Assembly (NCBI GenBank): GCA_964527835.1
Contig: CAZGNV010000024.1
Coordinates: 1 to 64,000, forward strand
DNA: 64,000 bases
From: JAFDCJ01 sp964527835
Lineage (GTDB): Bacteria > Desulfobacterota > Desulfobacteria > Desulfobacterales > JAFDCJ01
Direction of reading: 5' to 3'
The notes below the pieces were generated by a model. It searched no databases and was not told the DNA's origin. It was given only the letters and a program-made list of their open reading frames with translations. Both the position numbers and the translations under genes were made by a program. This document shows, piece by piece, positions 43,347 through 51,769 of this stretch (within the stretch, counting starts at the first letter, position 1; the number at the start of each line of letters is the position of its first letter).

Positions 43347-44672
43347 ATGGATTCCGCATTGATTCCCAAAGGGGTAAAACGCTGTCCGATATGGCAATTC
43401 GGCTTGTGGATCGGGGCCGTCAGCGGCGTGCTGTTGTGGGGCGTTGTCGCCATGGTGCTGATTTATATCAAGGGACTCAATCAAACCAACATGAACAATG
43501 CCTACGGGTTCGCCCTGTGGATCTGGGCCGACCTGGCCATCATTGCACTGGGCGGCGGGGCGTTTTTTACCGGCTTTTTACGGTACCTGGTGGGCAAGGA
43601 TGAACTGAAAAACATCGTCAACTATGCCGTGCTGGTGGGCTTCTGCTGCTATGTGTCGGCTTTGATGATCCTGGGATTTGACATTGGCCAGCCGCTGCGC
43701 GGATGGTTTATCTTCTGGCATGCCAATGTGCACTCCATGCTCACCGAGGTGGCTTTCTGCCTGACGGCCTACCTGGGGGTTCTGACCATCGAGTATATCC
43801 CCCTGATCCTGGAAAACCGGCAGATCGACAAGGTGCCCTTCTTTCATAACCTGAGCCATAACATGCATGAAATCATGGCGGTTTTCGCCGCCACCGGGGC
43901 CTTTCTGTCCTTTTTCCACCAGGGTTCTCTGGGCGGGGTCCCCGGCGTGCTGTATGCCCGGCCCTTCGGCTTTCGCACCGGCATTTTCGTCTGGCCCTGG
44001 ACTTTCTTTTTATTCACCTGGTCAGCGGCTGCCTGTGGGCCATGTTTTACGATTTTCATCACCAAGCTGACGGAAAAGATTGTCGGCAAAAAACTGGTCA
44101 AAGACAATGTCATCGAGCTGCTGGCCAAGATCTCCGGCTGGATGCTAACCGGCTACATTATTGCCAAAATCATTGATACCATTTACTGGGCCACGGTCAC
44201 CGCTCCGTCCAAGGGCTTTACCTTCATGGATTTTTACAGCAACAATCCGGGCTCGGTTTACGGTATCTGGATCCTGATTGCAGAAGTCGGCATCTGCGGG
44301 ATCATCCCGGCCGCCATTCTGATCACCGACAGGGGCCGCAAAAGCCAGATCGGGCTGTGGCTGGCTGTTTTGCTGGCGGTCATCGGGGTCTGCCTGAACC
44401 GGTGGGTGATGGTGCTGCAGGTGCTGGCAATCCCCGTTCTGCCTTTTGAAAGCTGGTTCACCTATTTTCCGAGTTGGCAGGAAATCGCCACCACCCTCTT
44501 GCCCGTGGCCCTGGGGACCATCGTGGTGTCGCTGTCGTATCGTTACCTGCCGGTATTTCCCCAGGAGCAGGTGTTGAACCCCATTGAAACGCCGGCAGAC
44601 GAGGCGGAACCCACGCCGGCGCCGGAGCCGTCGGAGGCCCCCGAGGCGCAACCGGAACCGGCGCAGGCCTAA
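43347..44672 (+). CDS. qrcD: QrcD, NrfD/PsrC-like membrane quinone-reducing subunit
   Basis: A 441-residue membrane protein with about ten hydrophobic segments, of the NrfD/PsrC family: ALWIWADLAIIALGGGAFFTGF, FDIGQPLRGWFIFWHANVHSMLTE and SFFHQGSLGGVPGVLYARP are characteristic. It holds the menaquinone site of the Qrc complex. The last 30 residues are a Pro/Glu/Ala tail (TPADEAEPTPAPEPSEA) of low complexity. It begins 51 bases after qrcC and is followed 24 bases later by a 52-residue membrane protein gene. Confidence 0.92.
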   Translation: MDSALIPKGVKRCPIWQFGLWIGAVSGVLLWGVVAMVLIYIKGLNQTNMNNAYGFALWIWADLAIIALGGGAFFTGFLRYLVGKDELKNIVNYAVLVGFCCYVSALMILGFDIGQPLRGWFIFWHANVHSMLTEVAFCLTAYLGVLTIEYIPLILENRQIDKVPFFHNLSHNMHEIMAVFAATGAFLSFFHQGSLGGVPGVLYARPFGFRTGIFVWPWTFFLFTWSAAACGPCFTIFITKLTEKIVGKKLVKDNVIELLAKISGWMLTGYIIAKIIDTIYWATVTAPSKGFTFMDFYSNNPGSVYGIWILIAEVGICGIIPAAILITDRGRKSQIGLWLAVLLAVIGVCLNRWVMVLQVLAIPVLPFESWFTYFPSWQEIATTLLPVALGTIVVSLSYRYLPVFPQEQVLNPIETPADEAEPTPAPEPSEAPEAQPEPAQA

Positions 44673-44696
44673 GCCGCAATACGAGGGAGAAAGACC

Positions 44697-44855
44697 ATGT
44701 TTCCTTTTATTTTTGAATGGATCTGGGATGCGGGGCACATGCTGTTCATGGGCGGGCTGTGGTATGCCCTGACAATCATGGGCCTGGGGGTTACCTATTG
44801 CATCATCAAGGCCGCCATAGACGCATCCAGCAAAAATGGCGCCAGCCATCATTAG
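44697..44855 (+). CDS. Small membrane protein at the end of the qrc operon
   Basis: A 52-residue protein with a GAGGGAG ribosome site nine bases before its ATG. It has an aromatic amphipathic start (MFPFIFEWIWDAGHMLF) and one membrane helix (about residues 16-38, GGLWYALTIMGLGVTYCIIK), then a short polar tail ending in His-His. It lies between qrcD and the operon's terminator, so it is surely cotranscribed. I know of no described Qrc subunit of this size; it may be an accessory subunit. Too short for many gene finders. Confidence 0.72.
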   Translation: MFPFIFEWIWDAGHMLFMGGLWYALTIMGLGVTYCIIKAAIDASSKNGASHH

Positions 44856-44880
44856 GCACGTCTCGCCGTCAATTGCCTGC

Positions 44881-44923
44881 AAAGCGCCTGTTCCCGGATT
44901 CAGCCAGGGGAGGGCGCTTTTTT
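44881..44923 (+). terminator. Terminator of the qrc operon
   Basis: 8-bp stem AAAGCGCC/GGCGCTTT (44881-44888 with 44913-44920), with further inner pairing and a T run, 25 bp after the small membrane protein gene. Confidence 0.85.
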
Positions 44924-44936
44924 ATCGAATTCAAGT

Positions 44937-44958
44937 TTGATGAAGTCGTAAAAAGTCG
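44937..44958 (+). repeat. Short dispersed repeat, copy 1
   Basis: TTGATGAAGTCGTAAAAAGTCG, nearly the same as 60930-60950 (one substitution in the shared part). It lies between the qrc terminator and murA. Confidence 0.55.
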
Positions 44959-45039
44959 ATTTTCCCGCTTTGCAAGCCGCTCGGAAATGACTTTTACAGG
45001 AACGTCCAGTTTCTTTAATTCCGGACAGAAGAGGGCCCG

Positions 45040-46290
45040 ATGGACAAGATTATCATCAAAGGGGGGCGCCCCCTGAAAGGGCAGGTGCCCATCAGCGGGG
45101 CGAAAAACGCTGCGCTGCCGATACTGGTCTCATCGCTGCTGGCCGACGGGGTGAGCGTGTATGACAATGTGCCTGATCTGATGGACATTCACAGCACGGC
45201 CATGCTCCTGTCGCATCTCGGTGCGCGGGTGTCAACCGAGGGCCGGACAGTGCAAATCGACACCACCGGTTCGATTCAGACCGAAGCGCCCTACGACCTG
45301 GTTCGAAAAATGCGGGCTTCGATTCTGGTTCTCGGCCCCCTGGTGGCCCGCCTGGGAAAGGCCCGGGTGTCGCTGCCGGGAGGGTGTGCCATCGGCGCAA
45401 GGCCGATTAACCTGCATTTAAAAGGACTGGCCGCCATGGGGGCCGCCATTGAATTGAAGCACGGCTATGTCGAGGCGTCTGCGTCGAATCTGAAGGGAGC
45501 CGAAATATATTTTGACATCGTGACGGTGACCGGCACCGAAAATTTAATGATGGCCGCGGTTCTCGCCCAGGGAACCACCATCCTGCGCAATGCCGCCCGG
45601 GAGCCGGAAATCGTCGCCCTGGCGGACACGCTGACGAAAATGGGCGCCGACATCCGGGGCGCCGGAACCGCGGTGATTACCATCAACGGGGTTTCGGCCC
45701 TCAAACCGGTTGCCACCACCATCATCGCGGACCGTATCGAAGCCGGCACCTTCATGGTGGCCGCCACCCTTACCGCCGGCGACGTCACGCTGCTGGACTG
45801 CGAGCCGGAGCATCTCGGGGCCCTTGTGGACAAGCTGCGCCAGGTGGGGGCTGAAATCGAAATTTCCGGGCGCACGGTGCACATCTCCAATCGGCGACAG
45901 GTTGCCAGCGTCGATGTCAAGACCCAGCCTTATCCTGGATTTCCCACCGATATGCAGGCCCAGTTCATGGTGCTGATGAGCGTTGCCGCAGGCACCAGCA
46001 TGATCACCGAAACAATTTTTGAAAACCGCTTCATCCATGTCAGTGAACTCAGGCGCATGGGAGCCGATATCCAGGTTTCCGGCAATACCGCCATTGTCAG
46101 GGGGGTGCCCCGGCTGTCCGCAGCTCCCGTGATGGCCACCGACCTGCGGGCCAGCGCTTCGCTGGTCCTGGCCGGCCTGGTTGCAGAGGGGGCGACTCAG
46201 GTCAACCGTGTCTATCACCTGGATCGTGGATATGAAGCCATCGAAAAAAAATTTGCCGCCCTGGGAGCCGCCATCCAGCGCACTGGCTGA
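45040..46290 (+). CDS. murA: MurA, UDP-GlcNAc 1-carboxyvinyltransferase
   Basis: A 416-residue enzyme of the first committed step of peptidoglycan synthesis, adding enolpyruvate from PEP to UDP-GlcNAc. The N-terminal GGRPLKGQVPISGAKNAALPIL holds the Lys-Asn pair of the active site (K22, N23). The catalytic Cys lies in LPGGCAIGARPINLHLKGL (C116-117 region), so it should be fosfomycin-sensitive in principle. The C-terminal DLRASASLVLAGLVAEG is also typical. Its end overlaps the start of comEC by about 60 bases. Confidence 0.96.
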   Translation: MDKIIIKGGRPLKGQVPISGAKNAALPILVSSLLADGVSVYDNVPDLMDIHSTAMLLSHLGARVSTEGRTVQIDTTGSIQTEAPYDLVRKMRASILVLGPLVARLGKARVSLPGGCAIGARPINLHLKGLAAMGAAIELKHGYVEASASNLKGAEIYFDIVTVTGTENLMMAAVLAQGTTILRNAAREPEIVALADTLTKMGADIRGAGTAVITINGVSALKPVATTIIADRIEAGTFMVAATLTAGDVTLLDCEPEHLGALVDKLRQVGAEIEISGRTVHISNRRQVASVDVKTQPYPGFPTDMQAQFMVLMSVAAGTSMITETIFENRFIHVSELRRMGADIQVSGNTAIVRGVPRLSAAPVMATDLRASASLVLAGLVAEGATQVNRVYHLDRGYEAIEKKFAALGAAIQRTG

Positions 46291-48850
46291 CAGCCCGGCT
46301 GTTTTTTTTCGTCCCGTCATTGCGCTTTTGCTGGCGCTGATGGGCGGAATCGTTCTGGGGGTTGAATATGCCGGGCTGATAATCGGGGCGGCAGCGGCGG
46401 CGCTGGCGGCCATGGTCCACATCGTCTGGTGTTTGCGCGTGGGCCGATCCGCGCTGGCGTCGCCTTTGCTGATCGCCGTCGCCCTGGGTTACCTGTCCAT
46501 TCAGCCATGGACAGCGCCGGCCTTTCCCGCCAATCACATCATTCATTTCACCGATGCCCACCGCTGGAATGTTGTCGGTCGCGTTGAAGCGCTGCCGCAA
46601 CTGACCAGAAACCGCACCCGTTTTATCCTGCGCCTGGAATCCCTGGGCGATCCGCAGCAAACCATTGCCGTCCGTGGCCGCCTGAAGGTGACGGTCATGG
46701 GCCGCTTGCCAAGGCTTGCTGCCGGTGACCGGGTTTCATTTGACTGCCGACCGCGGTCATTCAAAAATTTTAACAATCCCGGCGGATTTGACTACCAACG
46801 CTACATGGCCTTTAAAGGCATCTGGGCTTCGGCCTGGGTGCGGGCCCAAAAACTTTCCATTCTCGAGCGGCACCCGGCGGACAGGAGGACGAATGGGCTG
46901 ATCCCCGCCATGCGCGTCAAAATGGCGGCCGTGATCGATCGGGCCGCCGACGGCCAGGCGGCGGCGGTGCTCAAAGCCTTGATTGTCGGCGATCGCAGCG
47001 CCATTTCACCGTCAATGCGCGCGGCTTTCAACCGGGCCGGGGTCGGGCACCTGCTGGCCATTTCCGGGCTGCATATCGGAATTGTGGCCACCGTGGCCTT
47101 TTTCTTTTTTCAGCGACTGCTGGTATGGGTCAAACCGCTTCTGTGGCGGGCCTGGACGCGCAAGACAGCCGCTGTTCTGTCCATGGCGCCGGTGCTGCTC
47201 TACGGCCTGATTGCCGGCATGTCGCCGTCGACCCAGCGCGCCGTGATCATGGTGCTGGTTTTCATGATGACCTTTTTGTTCGCAAGCCGGCAGGACTCGA
47301 TCAACACCCTTGCCCTGGCGGCCATGGCAATCCTGGTGGCAAGCCCCGGGTCGCTGTATTCGATTTCCTTCCAACTGTCTTTTGCCGCCGTGTTTTCCAT
47401 TATTTACGGGTTGTCGCGACTGCCGCGGCCCGCTGAACCGGCGCGGGCAGCAATGCCAGACAGCCCCATATCCGCTGTGCGCAGGCGGCTGTTCCTGTTT
47501 TTAATGGTGTCTGCGTTTGCCATCTGCGGCAGCCTGCCGCTGGTCATGTTTTACTTTAACCAGGTTTCACTCATCGGCCTGGCGGTCAACTTCGTCATCG
47601 TGCCGCTGGTGGGTTTTATCGTCATCCCGCTGGGTCTGGCCGGTCTTTTTGTGCTTCCCCTGAGCATGGGTGTGGCATCCGGGTGTGTCCAGGCCGCCAT
47701 CCATGTCCTGTCACTGGCCCTGGATCTGGTGGATTTTTTCGCGGACCTGCCCTTTGCCGCCGTTCAAACGGTGACGCCAAACTTGTTTGAAATCGGCTGC
47801 TATTACCTGCTGGGGTGGGCCTTGCTCAACCTGGGGCAGCGCTCTTCGACCGCTGCCCGGGGATCCGCAGGCTTTACCGGCGACGATGCCAATCAGCCGT
47901 CAAACACCGGACGGCGGGCCGAGGCGATCATGCGCAGATTGCCGCGGGTCAGCGCCGCAGTCATGGTGATGGTGCTGACCCTGGCGTTGCTGGCCGCCGA
48001 CAGCGTCTACTGGATGTACCAGCGTTTCTGGCACCCGGACCTGAGGGTGACCGCCATCGATGTGGGGCACGGCACCGCCTCGCTGGTGGAACTGCCCGGC
48101 GGCCATACCATCCTGGTTGACGGGGGCGGCTTTGCGGACAACGCGGTTTTTGACATGGGAGCCCGGGTCGTTGCCCCGTTTTTGTGGCGAAAAAAAATAC
48201 GAACCGTGGATGAATTGATCCTCTCCCATCCCAACAGTGATCACCTCAACGGTCTGATTTATATTGCCGGTCATTTTCATGTCAAAAAGGTATGGACCAA
48301 TGGGCAGGGGCAGGATACACTGGGTTATGCGCATTTTATGGATGTTGTCCGCCGGCAAAAAATATTGCTTCCGCCTTTTGCTACTTCGGGGCATCGACGC
48401 TGGATCAACGGGGTCGAGGTAAAATTTCTATATCCTCCCGAAGATTTTCTGGCGCTCACAAAATTGGAAAAATGGCGCAACACCAACAACAATTCCCTGG
48501 TGGTGCGGATATCAATGGGCATGGTGTCATTTCTTTTTCCCGGTGATATCATGGCAGCCGCTGAAAAGGAACTGGTGCGCCTGGCAGGAAATAGACTGGC
48601 CAGCACCGTGCTGATGGCCCCGCACCACGGCAGCCGGTCTTCAAGCAGCGCCGTTTTTCTGGATGCCGTCAAGCCCGCGGTGGTCATTTTTTCAGCGGGC
48701 CGCAAGGGGCGCTACCGGATTCCGCATCCGGCGGTGGTCAAAAGATATGCCAAACGCAATTGCCGTATTTATTGCACGGCGAAAAACGGCGCCGTGCGGC
48801 TGGTCACAGACGGCCGGCAGCTGACCATCCGGCCGTTTGAAGGCAAATAA
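46232..48850 (+). CDS. ComEC/Rec2 DNA-uptake channel protein
   Basis: An 872-residue membrane protein when started at the ATG at 46232, which overlaps murA; the true start may be slightly later. It has an N-terminal OB-like region (about 90-200, VVGRVEALPQLTRNRTRFIL), the Competence domain with HLLAISGLHIGIVATVAFF and GMSPSTQRAVIMVLVFM (about 270-540), many membrane helices, and a C-terminal metallo-beta-lactamase-like domain (TAIDVGHGTASLVELPGGH, LSHPNSDHLNGL, APHHGSRSS). It carries single-stranded DNA across the inner membrane in natural transformation. Other competence genes are not in the window. Confidence 0.92.
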   Translation: MKPSKKNLPPWEPPSSALADSPAVFFRPVIALLLALMGGIVLGVEYAGLIIGAAAAALAAMVHIVWCLRVGRSALASPLLIAVALGYLSIQPWTAPAFPANHIIHFTDAHRWNVVGRVEALPQLTRNRTRFILRLESLGDPQQTIAVRGRLKVTVMGRLPRLAAGDRVSFDCRPRSFKNFNNPGGFDYQRYMAFKGIWASAWVRAQKLSILERHPADRRTNGLIPAMRVKMAAVIDRAADGQAAAVLKALIVGDRSAISPSMRAAFNRAGVGHLLAISGLHIGIVATVAFFFFQRLLVWVKPLLWRAWTRKTAAVLSMAPVLLYGLIAGMSPSTQRAVIMVLVFMMTFLFASRQDSINTLALAAMAILVASPGSLYSISFQLSFAAVFSIIYGLSRLPRPAEPARAAMPDSPISAVRRRLFLFLMVSAFAICGSLPLVMFYFNQVSLIGLAVNFVIVPLVGFIVIPLGLAGLFVLPLSMGVASGCVQAAIHVLSLALDLVDFFADLPFAAVQTVTPNLFEIGCYYLLGWALLNLGQRSSTAARGSAGFTGDDANQPSNTGRRAEAIMRRLPRVSAAVMVMVLTLALLAADSVYWMYQRFWHPDLRVTAIDVGHGTASLVELPGGHTILVDGGGFADNAVFDMGARVVAPFLWRKKIRTVDELILSHPNSDHLNGLIYIAGHFHVKKVWTNGQGQDTLGYAHFMDVVRRQKILLPPFATSGHRRWINGVEVKFLYPPEDFLALTKLEKWRNTNNNSLVVRISMGMVSFLFPGDIMAAAEKELVRLAGNRLASTVLMAPHHGSRSSSSAVFLDAVKPAVVIFSAGRKGRYRIPHPAVVKRYAKRNCRIYCTAKNGAVRLVTDGRQLTIRPFEGK

Positions 48851-48865
48851 ATTTAACTCTTTAAA

Positions 48866-49198
48866 ATGACAAAGAAATTTGCTATACTATTAGGTGTTGC
48901 CTTGGTGCATTTTGCATTGAGCGCCGTGGTGGTTCCGGGGGCCATGTCGTTGACCGACGGCCCTTTTATGCAGCCGCAGGCGCCGCTGGCGTTTCGCACG
49001 CTGGTGGTGGTGACCCGGATACTGTATTTTCCAATCATTTCGCTATCGCTGTATTCCCGGCAGTGGTTTCCGGGCAACTGGATATATCTGCCCATCGGGG
49101 TTAACAGCCTGCTGTGGGCGGGTGTGATCTGTGGCCTGGTTGGGCTCTATCAAAAAATATTCAAAGGCGCAAAGACAGATGCAAGAAGAAACCATTGA
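48866..49198 (+). CDS. Unknown small membrane protein
   Basis: A 110-residue protein with three hydrophobic segments (about residues 5-28, 43-62 and 74-97) and a basic C-terminal tail (KIFKGAKTDARRNH). It begins 16 bases after comEC and its end overlaps the next gene by 20 bases, so it belongs to the same transcript. I do not recognise the family. The overlap with the gene below suggests the two products may work together at the membrane. Confidence 0.6.
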   Translation: MTKKFAILLGVALVHFALSAVVVPGAMSLTDGPFMQPQAPLAFRTLVVVTRILYFPIISLSLYSRQWFPGNWIYLPIGVNSLLWAGVICGLVGLYQKIFKGAKTDARRNH

Positions 49199-49931
49199 AG
49201 TTTTGTCAGATGCCGTCAAGGAATATTATGGAGACTATGAACTGGAAGAGCTTTGCAGCCGCTTCGGCCTGCAGGTGGAATACCTGGGCGCGCATCCCAA
49301 TCACAAAAAACTGGTGAGCCAGTTGATCACCCAGAAATACCACACCAACCATCAGCGCTTTCTGGAAACGATTCTGCCCAAACTTATGCGTCGGTGCGAA
49401 GAGCGGATTTTGAACACCACCTGGGATGTGAACGTTTTTGACGAGCAGATGCTGCCGCAGCTTAAAAAACTCCAGCAGCTCTTATTAAAAGGCGATCGCA
49501 AGTCTCCCCTGAGATCAGGTCCCATCAATCGCTTCTTTACGACTCGCAGCGAGATTGTGAAATTTTTTGCCGCTGCCCAGACCGCCCTGACACTCGTGGA
49601 TACGCCCCTGGGTGAAGGGACCCTTGAGTGCATTCGCAGGGTGCAAGCCCCCATCCGGATGTTGACCGCCATGGGACTGGAGGAATTTTCCGCTGATTTC
49701 GGCCGCCGGCTGTCCGCCCTGCGGGCCAAGGGGCTGCAGATTGAGATCCGGCGTCATTTGAAACTCAATGATCGGTTCGTGATTTTCAACGGCCGCTGCT
49801 GGATGGCCAGCTGTCCGCTGGTTGAGGTGGGTCAGGTGACCTTAAGCATTATCGAATGTGTCGACACCAAGCCGGCGGTGGTCAAGGAAATCGGGGCAAA
49901 ATGGCGCGAAGCAAAAGTGTACCGGCGCTAG
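49179..49931 (+). CDS. Unknown protein: helical adaptor-like N-terminus and PLD-like C-terminus
   Basis: A 250-residue soluble protein started at the ATG at 49179. Residues about 1-80 (VLSDAVKEYYGDYELEELC, FGLQVEYLGA, LVSQLITQ, RFLETILPKLMRRCEERI) look like a helical bundle of the effector-associated/death-like type seen in bacterial defence and conflict proteins. Residues about 115-250 contain PIRMLTAM, GLQIEIRRHLKLNDRFVIFNGRCW and a final IGAKWREAKVYRR, recalling the second half of PLD-like phosphodiesterase domains, though the HxKxxxxD motif is not intact. Both assignments are tentative. It is coupled to the small membrane protein upstream and convergent with the CBS gene (six bases apart). 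Confidence 0.45.
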   Translation: MQEETIEVLSDAVKEYYGDYELEELCSRFGLQVEYLGAHPNHKKLVSQLITQKYHTNHQRFLETILPKLMRRCEERILNTTWDVNVFDEQMLPQLKKLQQLLLKGDRKSPLRSGPINRFFTTRSEIVKFFAAAQTALTLVDTPLGEGTLECIRRVQAPIRMLTAMGLEEFSADFGRRLSALRAKGLQIEIRRHLKLNDRFVIFNGRCWMASCPLVEVGQVTLSIIECVDTKPAVVKEIGAKWREAKVYRR

Positions 49932-49937
49932 ACCCCT

Positions 49938-50543
49938 TTAGTCCAGGGCCGCCTGAACTTCAAATCCCTGTTTTTCCAGCTCTTTTTTGATCGGGCCGGT
50001 TTTGCAGGCTTCCAGCCGGAAATAGTAAACTCGCTTGTCTGCCTGCTGGGTGGCTTGGCCCACATTGATGATTTCAGCTCCCTTGTCGTTGATGATCTGC
50101 AGGGCTTTTTTCAAATCCCCCGGCCGGGTTCCAATCACCACGTCGATGCGGGAGGTGGAAGACAGGATCCCCATCATATCAATGAAGGTCCTGAGGATAT
50201 CGGTTGCCGTGATGATCCCGACCAGCCGGCCGTCCTTTAATACCGGCATCCCACCGATTTTGTGTTTGTAGATCAGTTCGGCGGCGGTCTCGATGTCGTC
50301 ATCGGGGCTGACCGTAATCGGATCTTTAATCATCAGATCTTGGAGCGTCAGATCACCCAGCATCGAAGGGATCAGCCCTTGCTTCAAATCCGACAGCGTC
50401 AGGAAACCTTCAAAATCGCGGGCTGCTGAAACTACCGGCAAATGACGAATTGAGTTGATTTTCATCAGTTCAATGGCCTCGCCGATGGAGGCCGTGGTTC
50501 CAATGGTGATGGGATCGTGAATCATCAACGCATTAATCTTCAT
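49938..50543 (-). CDS. CBS-pair and ACT-like domain protein
   Basis: A 201-residue protein; AAGGAAA precedes the ATG at 50543. Two CBS domains occupy residues about 1-125 (MIHDPITIGTTASIGEAIELMKINSIRHLPVV; MIKDPITVSPDDDIETAAELIYKHKIGGMPVL, GIITATDILRTF), and an ACT-like region follows (RIDVVIGTRPGDLKKALQIINDKGAEIINVG). CBS pairs bind adenosine nucleotides; ACT-like domains bind amino acids or small ligands. This architecture is that of AcuB-like regulatory proteins. It is the last gene of the ahbC-hemB-ahbD transcript (18 bases after ahbD), so it may report energy state to heme synthesis (inference). Confidence 0.85.
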   Translation of the reverse strand: MKINALMIHDPITIGTTASIGEAIELMKINSIRHLPVVSAARDFEGFLTLSDLKQGLIPSMLGDLTLQDLMIKDPITVSPDDDIETAAELIYKHKIGGMPVLKDGRLVGIITATDILRTFIDMMGILSSTSRIDVVIGTRPGDLKKALQIINDKGAEIINVGQATQQADKRVYYFRLEACKTGPIKKELEKQGFEVQAALD

Positions 50544-50560
50544 GACATTTTCCTTGCTGT

Positions 50561-51646
50561 TTAACGGGTGTGGGGGACGTAACTGCACAGCGGCTCCTCG
50601 CTGAGATAATCGCCGGTGGCCTCAAAGGCCCTCGCCCGACATCCGCCGCACACCCGCTTAAATTCACAGATGCCACATTTACCCTTCAGTTTATCATAAT
50701 CGCGCAAGGCTGAAAAGACTTCTGCATTTTTCCAGATATCGGCAAAGGAGCGCTGCCGGACGTTGCCGCAGTTGACGGATAAAAATCCACAGGGCTGCAC
50801 GTCGCCGTGATGGGAGACAAAACAAAACCCGATGCCGCCCAAGCATCCCCGGGTGACGGCATCCAGCCCGTGGGTTTTAAAGGACACGCTCTTGCCTTCC
50901 TTGCGGGTTCGCTGCCTTAAAATCCGATAATAATGCGGCGCGCAGGTGGCTTTGAGTTCCATGGGGGTTTGGTCCCGCTGGTCGTAAAACCAGTTCAACG
51001 TCTGTTCATATTCAACGGCATCAATGGCGCTGTCAACGATATACTTGCCGCGACCGGTGGGAACCAGCAGGAAAATATGATGGGCCACGGCCCCCAGCTC
51101 GATGGCCAGCTGCTGGATGGCGGGAATCTGGTCGAGGTTGGTTTTGGTAATGGTGGTGTTGACCTGAAAGTCCAGGCCGGCCCGGCGGGCCATCTCCATG
51201 CCTTTCAAGGCTCCCTCAAAGGCACCTTCGACCTTTCGGAACTTGTCGTGGACGGCGGCGGTGGCCCCATCCAGGCTGATGCTGATGCGCTTGATGCCGC
51301 AGTCCACCAGCCGGCGGGCAATATCTTCGGTGAGCAGGGTGCCGTTGGGAGCCATCACCATCCGCAATCCCTTCCGGCTGCCATAGGCGGCGATATCGAA
51401 AATGTCGTTGCGCAGCAGGGGTTCGCCGCCTGTCAGGATGACAATTGCCTGGCTGACCTGCGCGATCTGATCCAGCAGTCGGAAGGCTTCGTCGGTGTTG
51501 AGTTCCCCGGTGTGCGGACCGGTGGTGGCCGACGCCCGGCAGTGGACGCAGGCCAGGTTGCAGTTGCGGGTGGTCTCCCAGGCCACCAGGCGCAGATTGG
51601 CCTTATTGTCCGGTGGGTTTTCCGCTTTTAATGGGGATGGGGTCAT
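50561..51646 (-). CDS. ahbD: AhbD, radical SAM heme synthase
   Basis: A 361-residue radical SAM enzyme. The cluster motif CxxxCxxC is in TRNCNLACVHCRAS (about residues 29-36), GGEPLLR follows, and the C-terminal SPASM-type Cys set is GKCGICEFKRVCGGCRARAF with a final LCSY. In the siroheme-dependent pathway AhbD decarboxylates the two propionates of iron-coproporphyrin III to vinyls, giving heme b. Assignment to AhbD rather than a generic SPASM protein rests on the neighbours ahbC and hemB. No clear Shine-Dalgarno precedes the ATG. Confidence 0.85.
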   Translation of the reverse strand: MTPSPLKAENPPDNKANLRLVAWETTRNCNLACVHCRASATTGPHTGELNTDEAFRLLDQIAQVSQAIVILTGGEPLLRNDIFDIAAYGSRKGLRMVMAPNGTLLTEDIARRLVDCGIKRISISLDGATAAVHDKFRKVEGAFEGALKGMEMARRAGLDFQVNTTITKTNLDQIPAIQQLAIELGAVAHHIFLLVPTGRGKYIVDSAIDAVEYEQTLNWFYDQRDQTPMELKATCAPHYYRILRQRTRKEGKSVSFKTHGLDAVTRGCLGGIGFCFVSHHGDVQPCGFLSVNCGNVRQRSFADIWKNAEVFSALRDYDKLKGKCGICEFKRVCGGCRARAFEATGDYLSEEPLCSYVPHTR

Positions 51647-51687
51647 ATTTTTTATTTTTCTCTATTCTAGGTTGGAGTAGAGGATTC

Positions 51688-51769
51688 AGGGATTCAAGGG
51701 ACCAAGGGTCCGAGGGTTTGTTTTGCTGTGTATCACTTGAACCCTGGAATCCTTGGTCCCTTGAACCCT
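51688..51769. repeat. Imperfect long inverted repeat downstream of hemB
   Basis: AGGGATTCAAGGGACCAAGG (51688-51707) and CCTTGGTCCCTTGAACCCT (51751-51769) pair over about 19 bp with one unpaired base. The loop contains another TTGAACCCT-like unit. Probably a mobile or REP-type extragenic repeat. Confidence 0.7.

Noticed and set aside
42459..43484. 341-codon minus-strand ORF over qrcC
   Set aside because: Antisense to a four-cluster ferredoxin gene; composition shadow.
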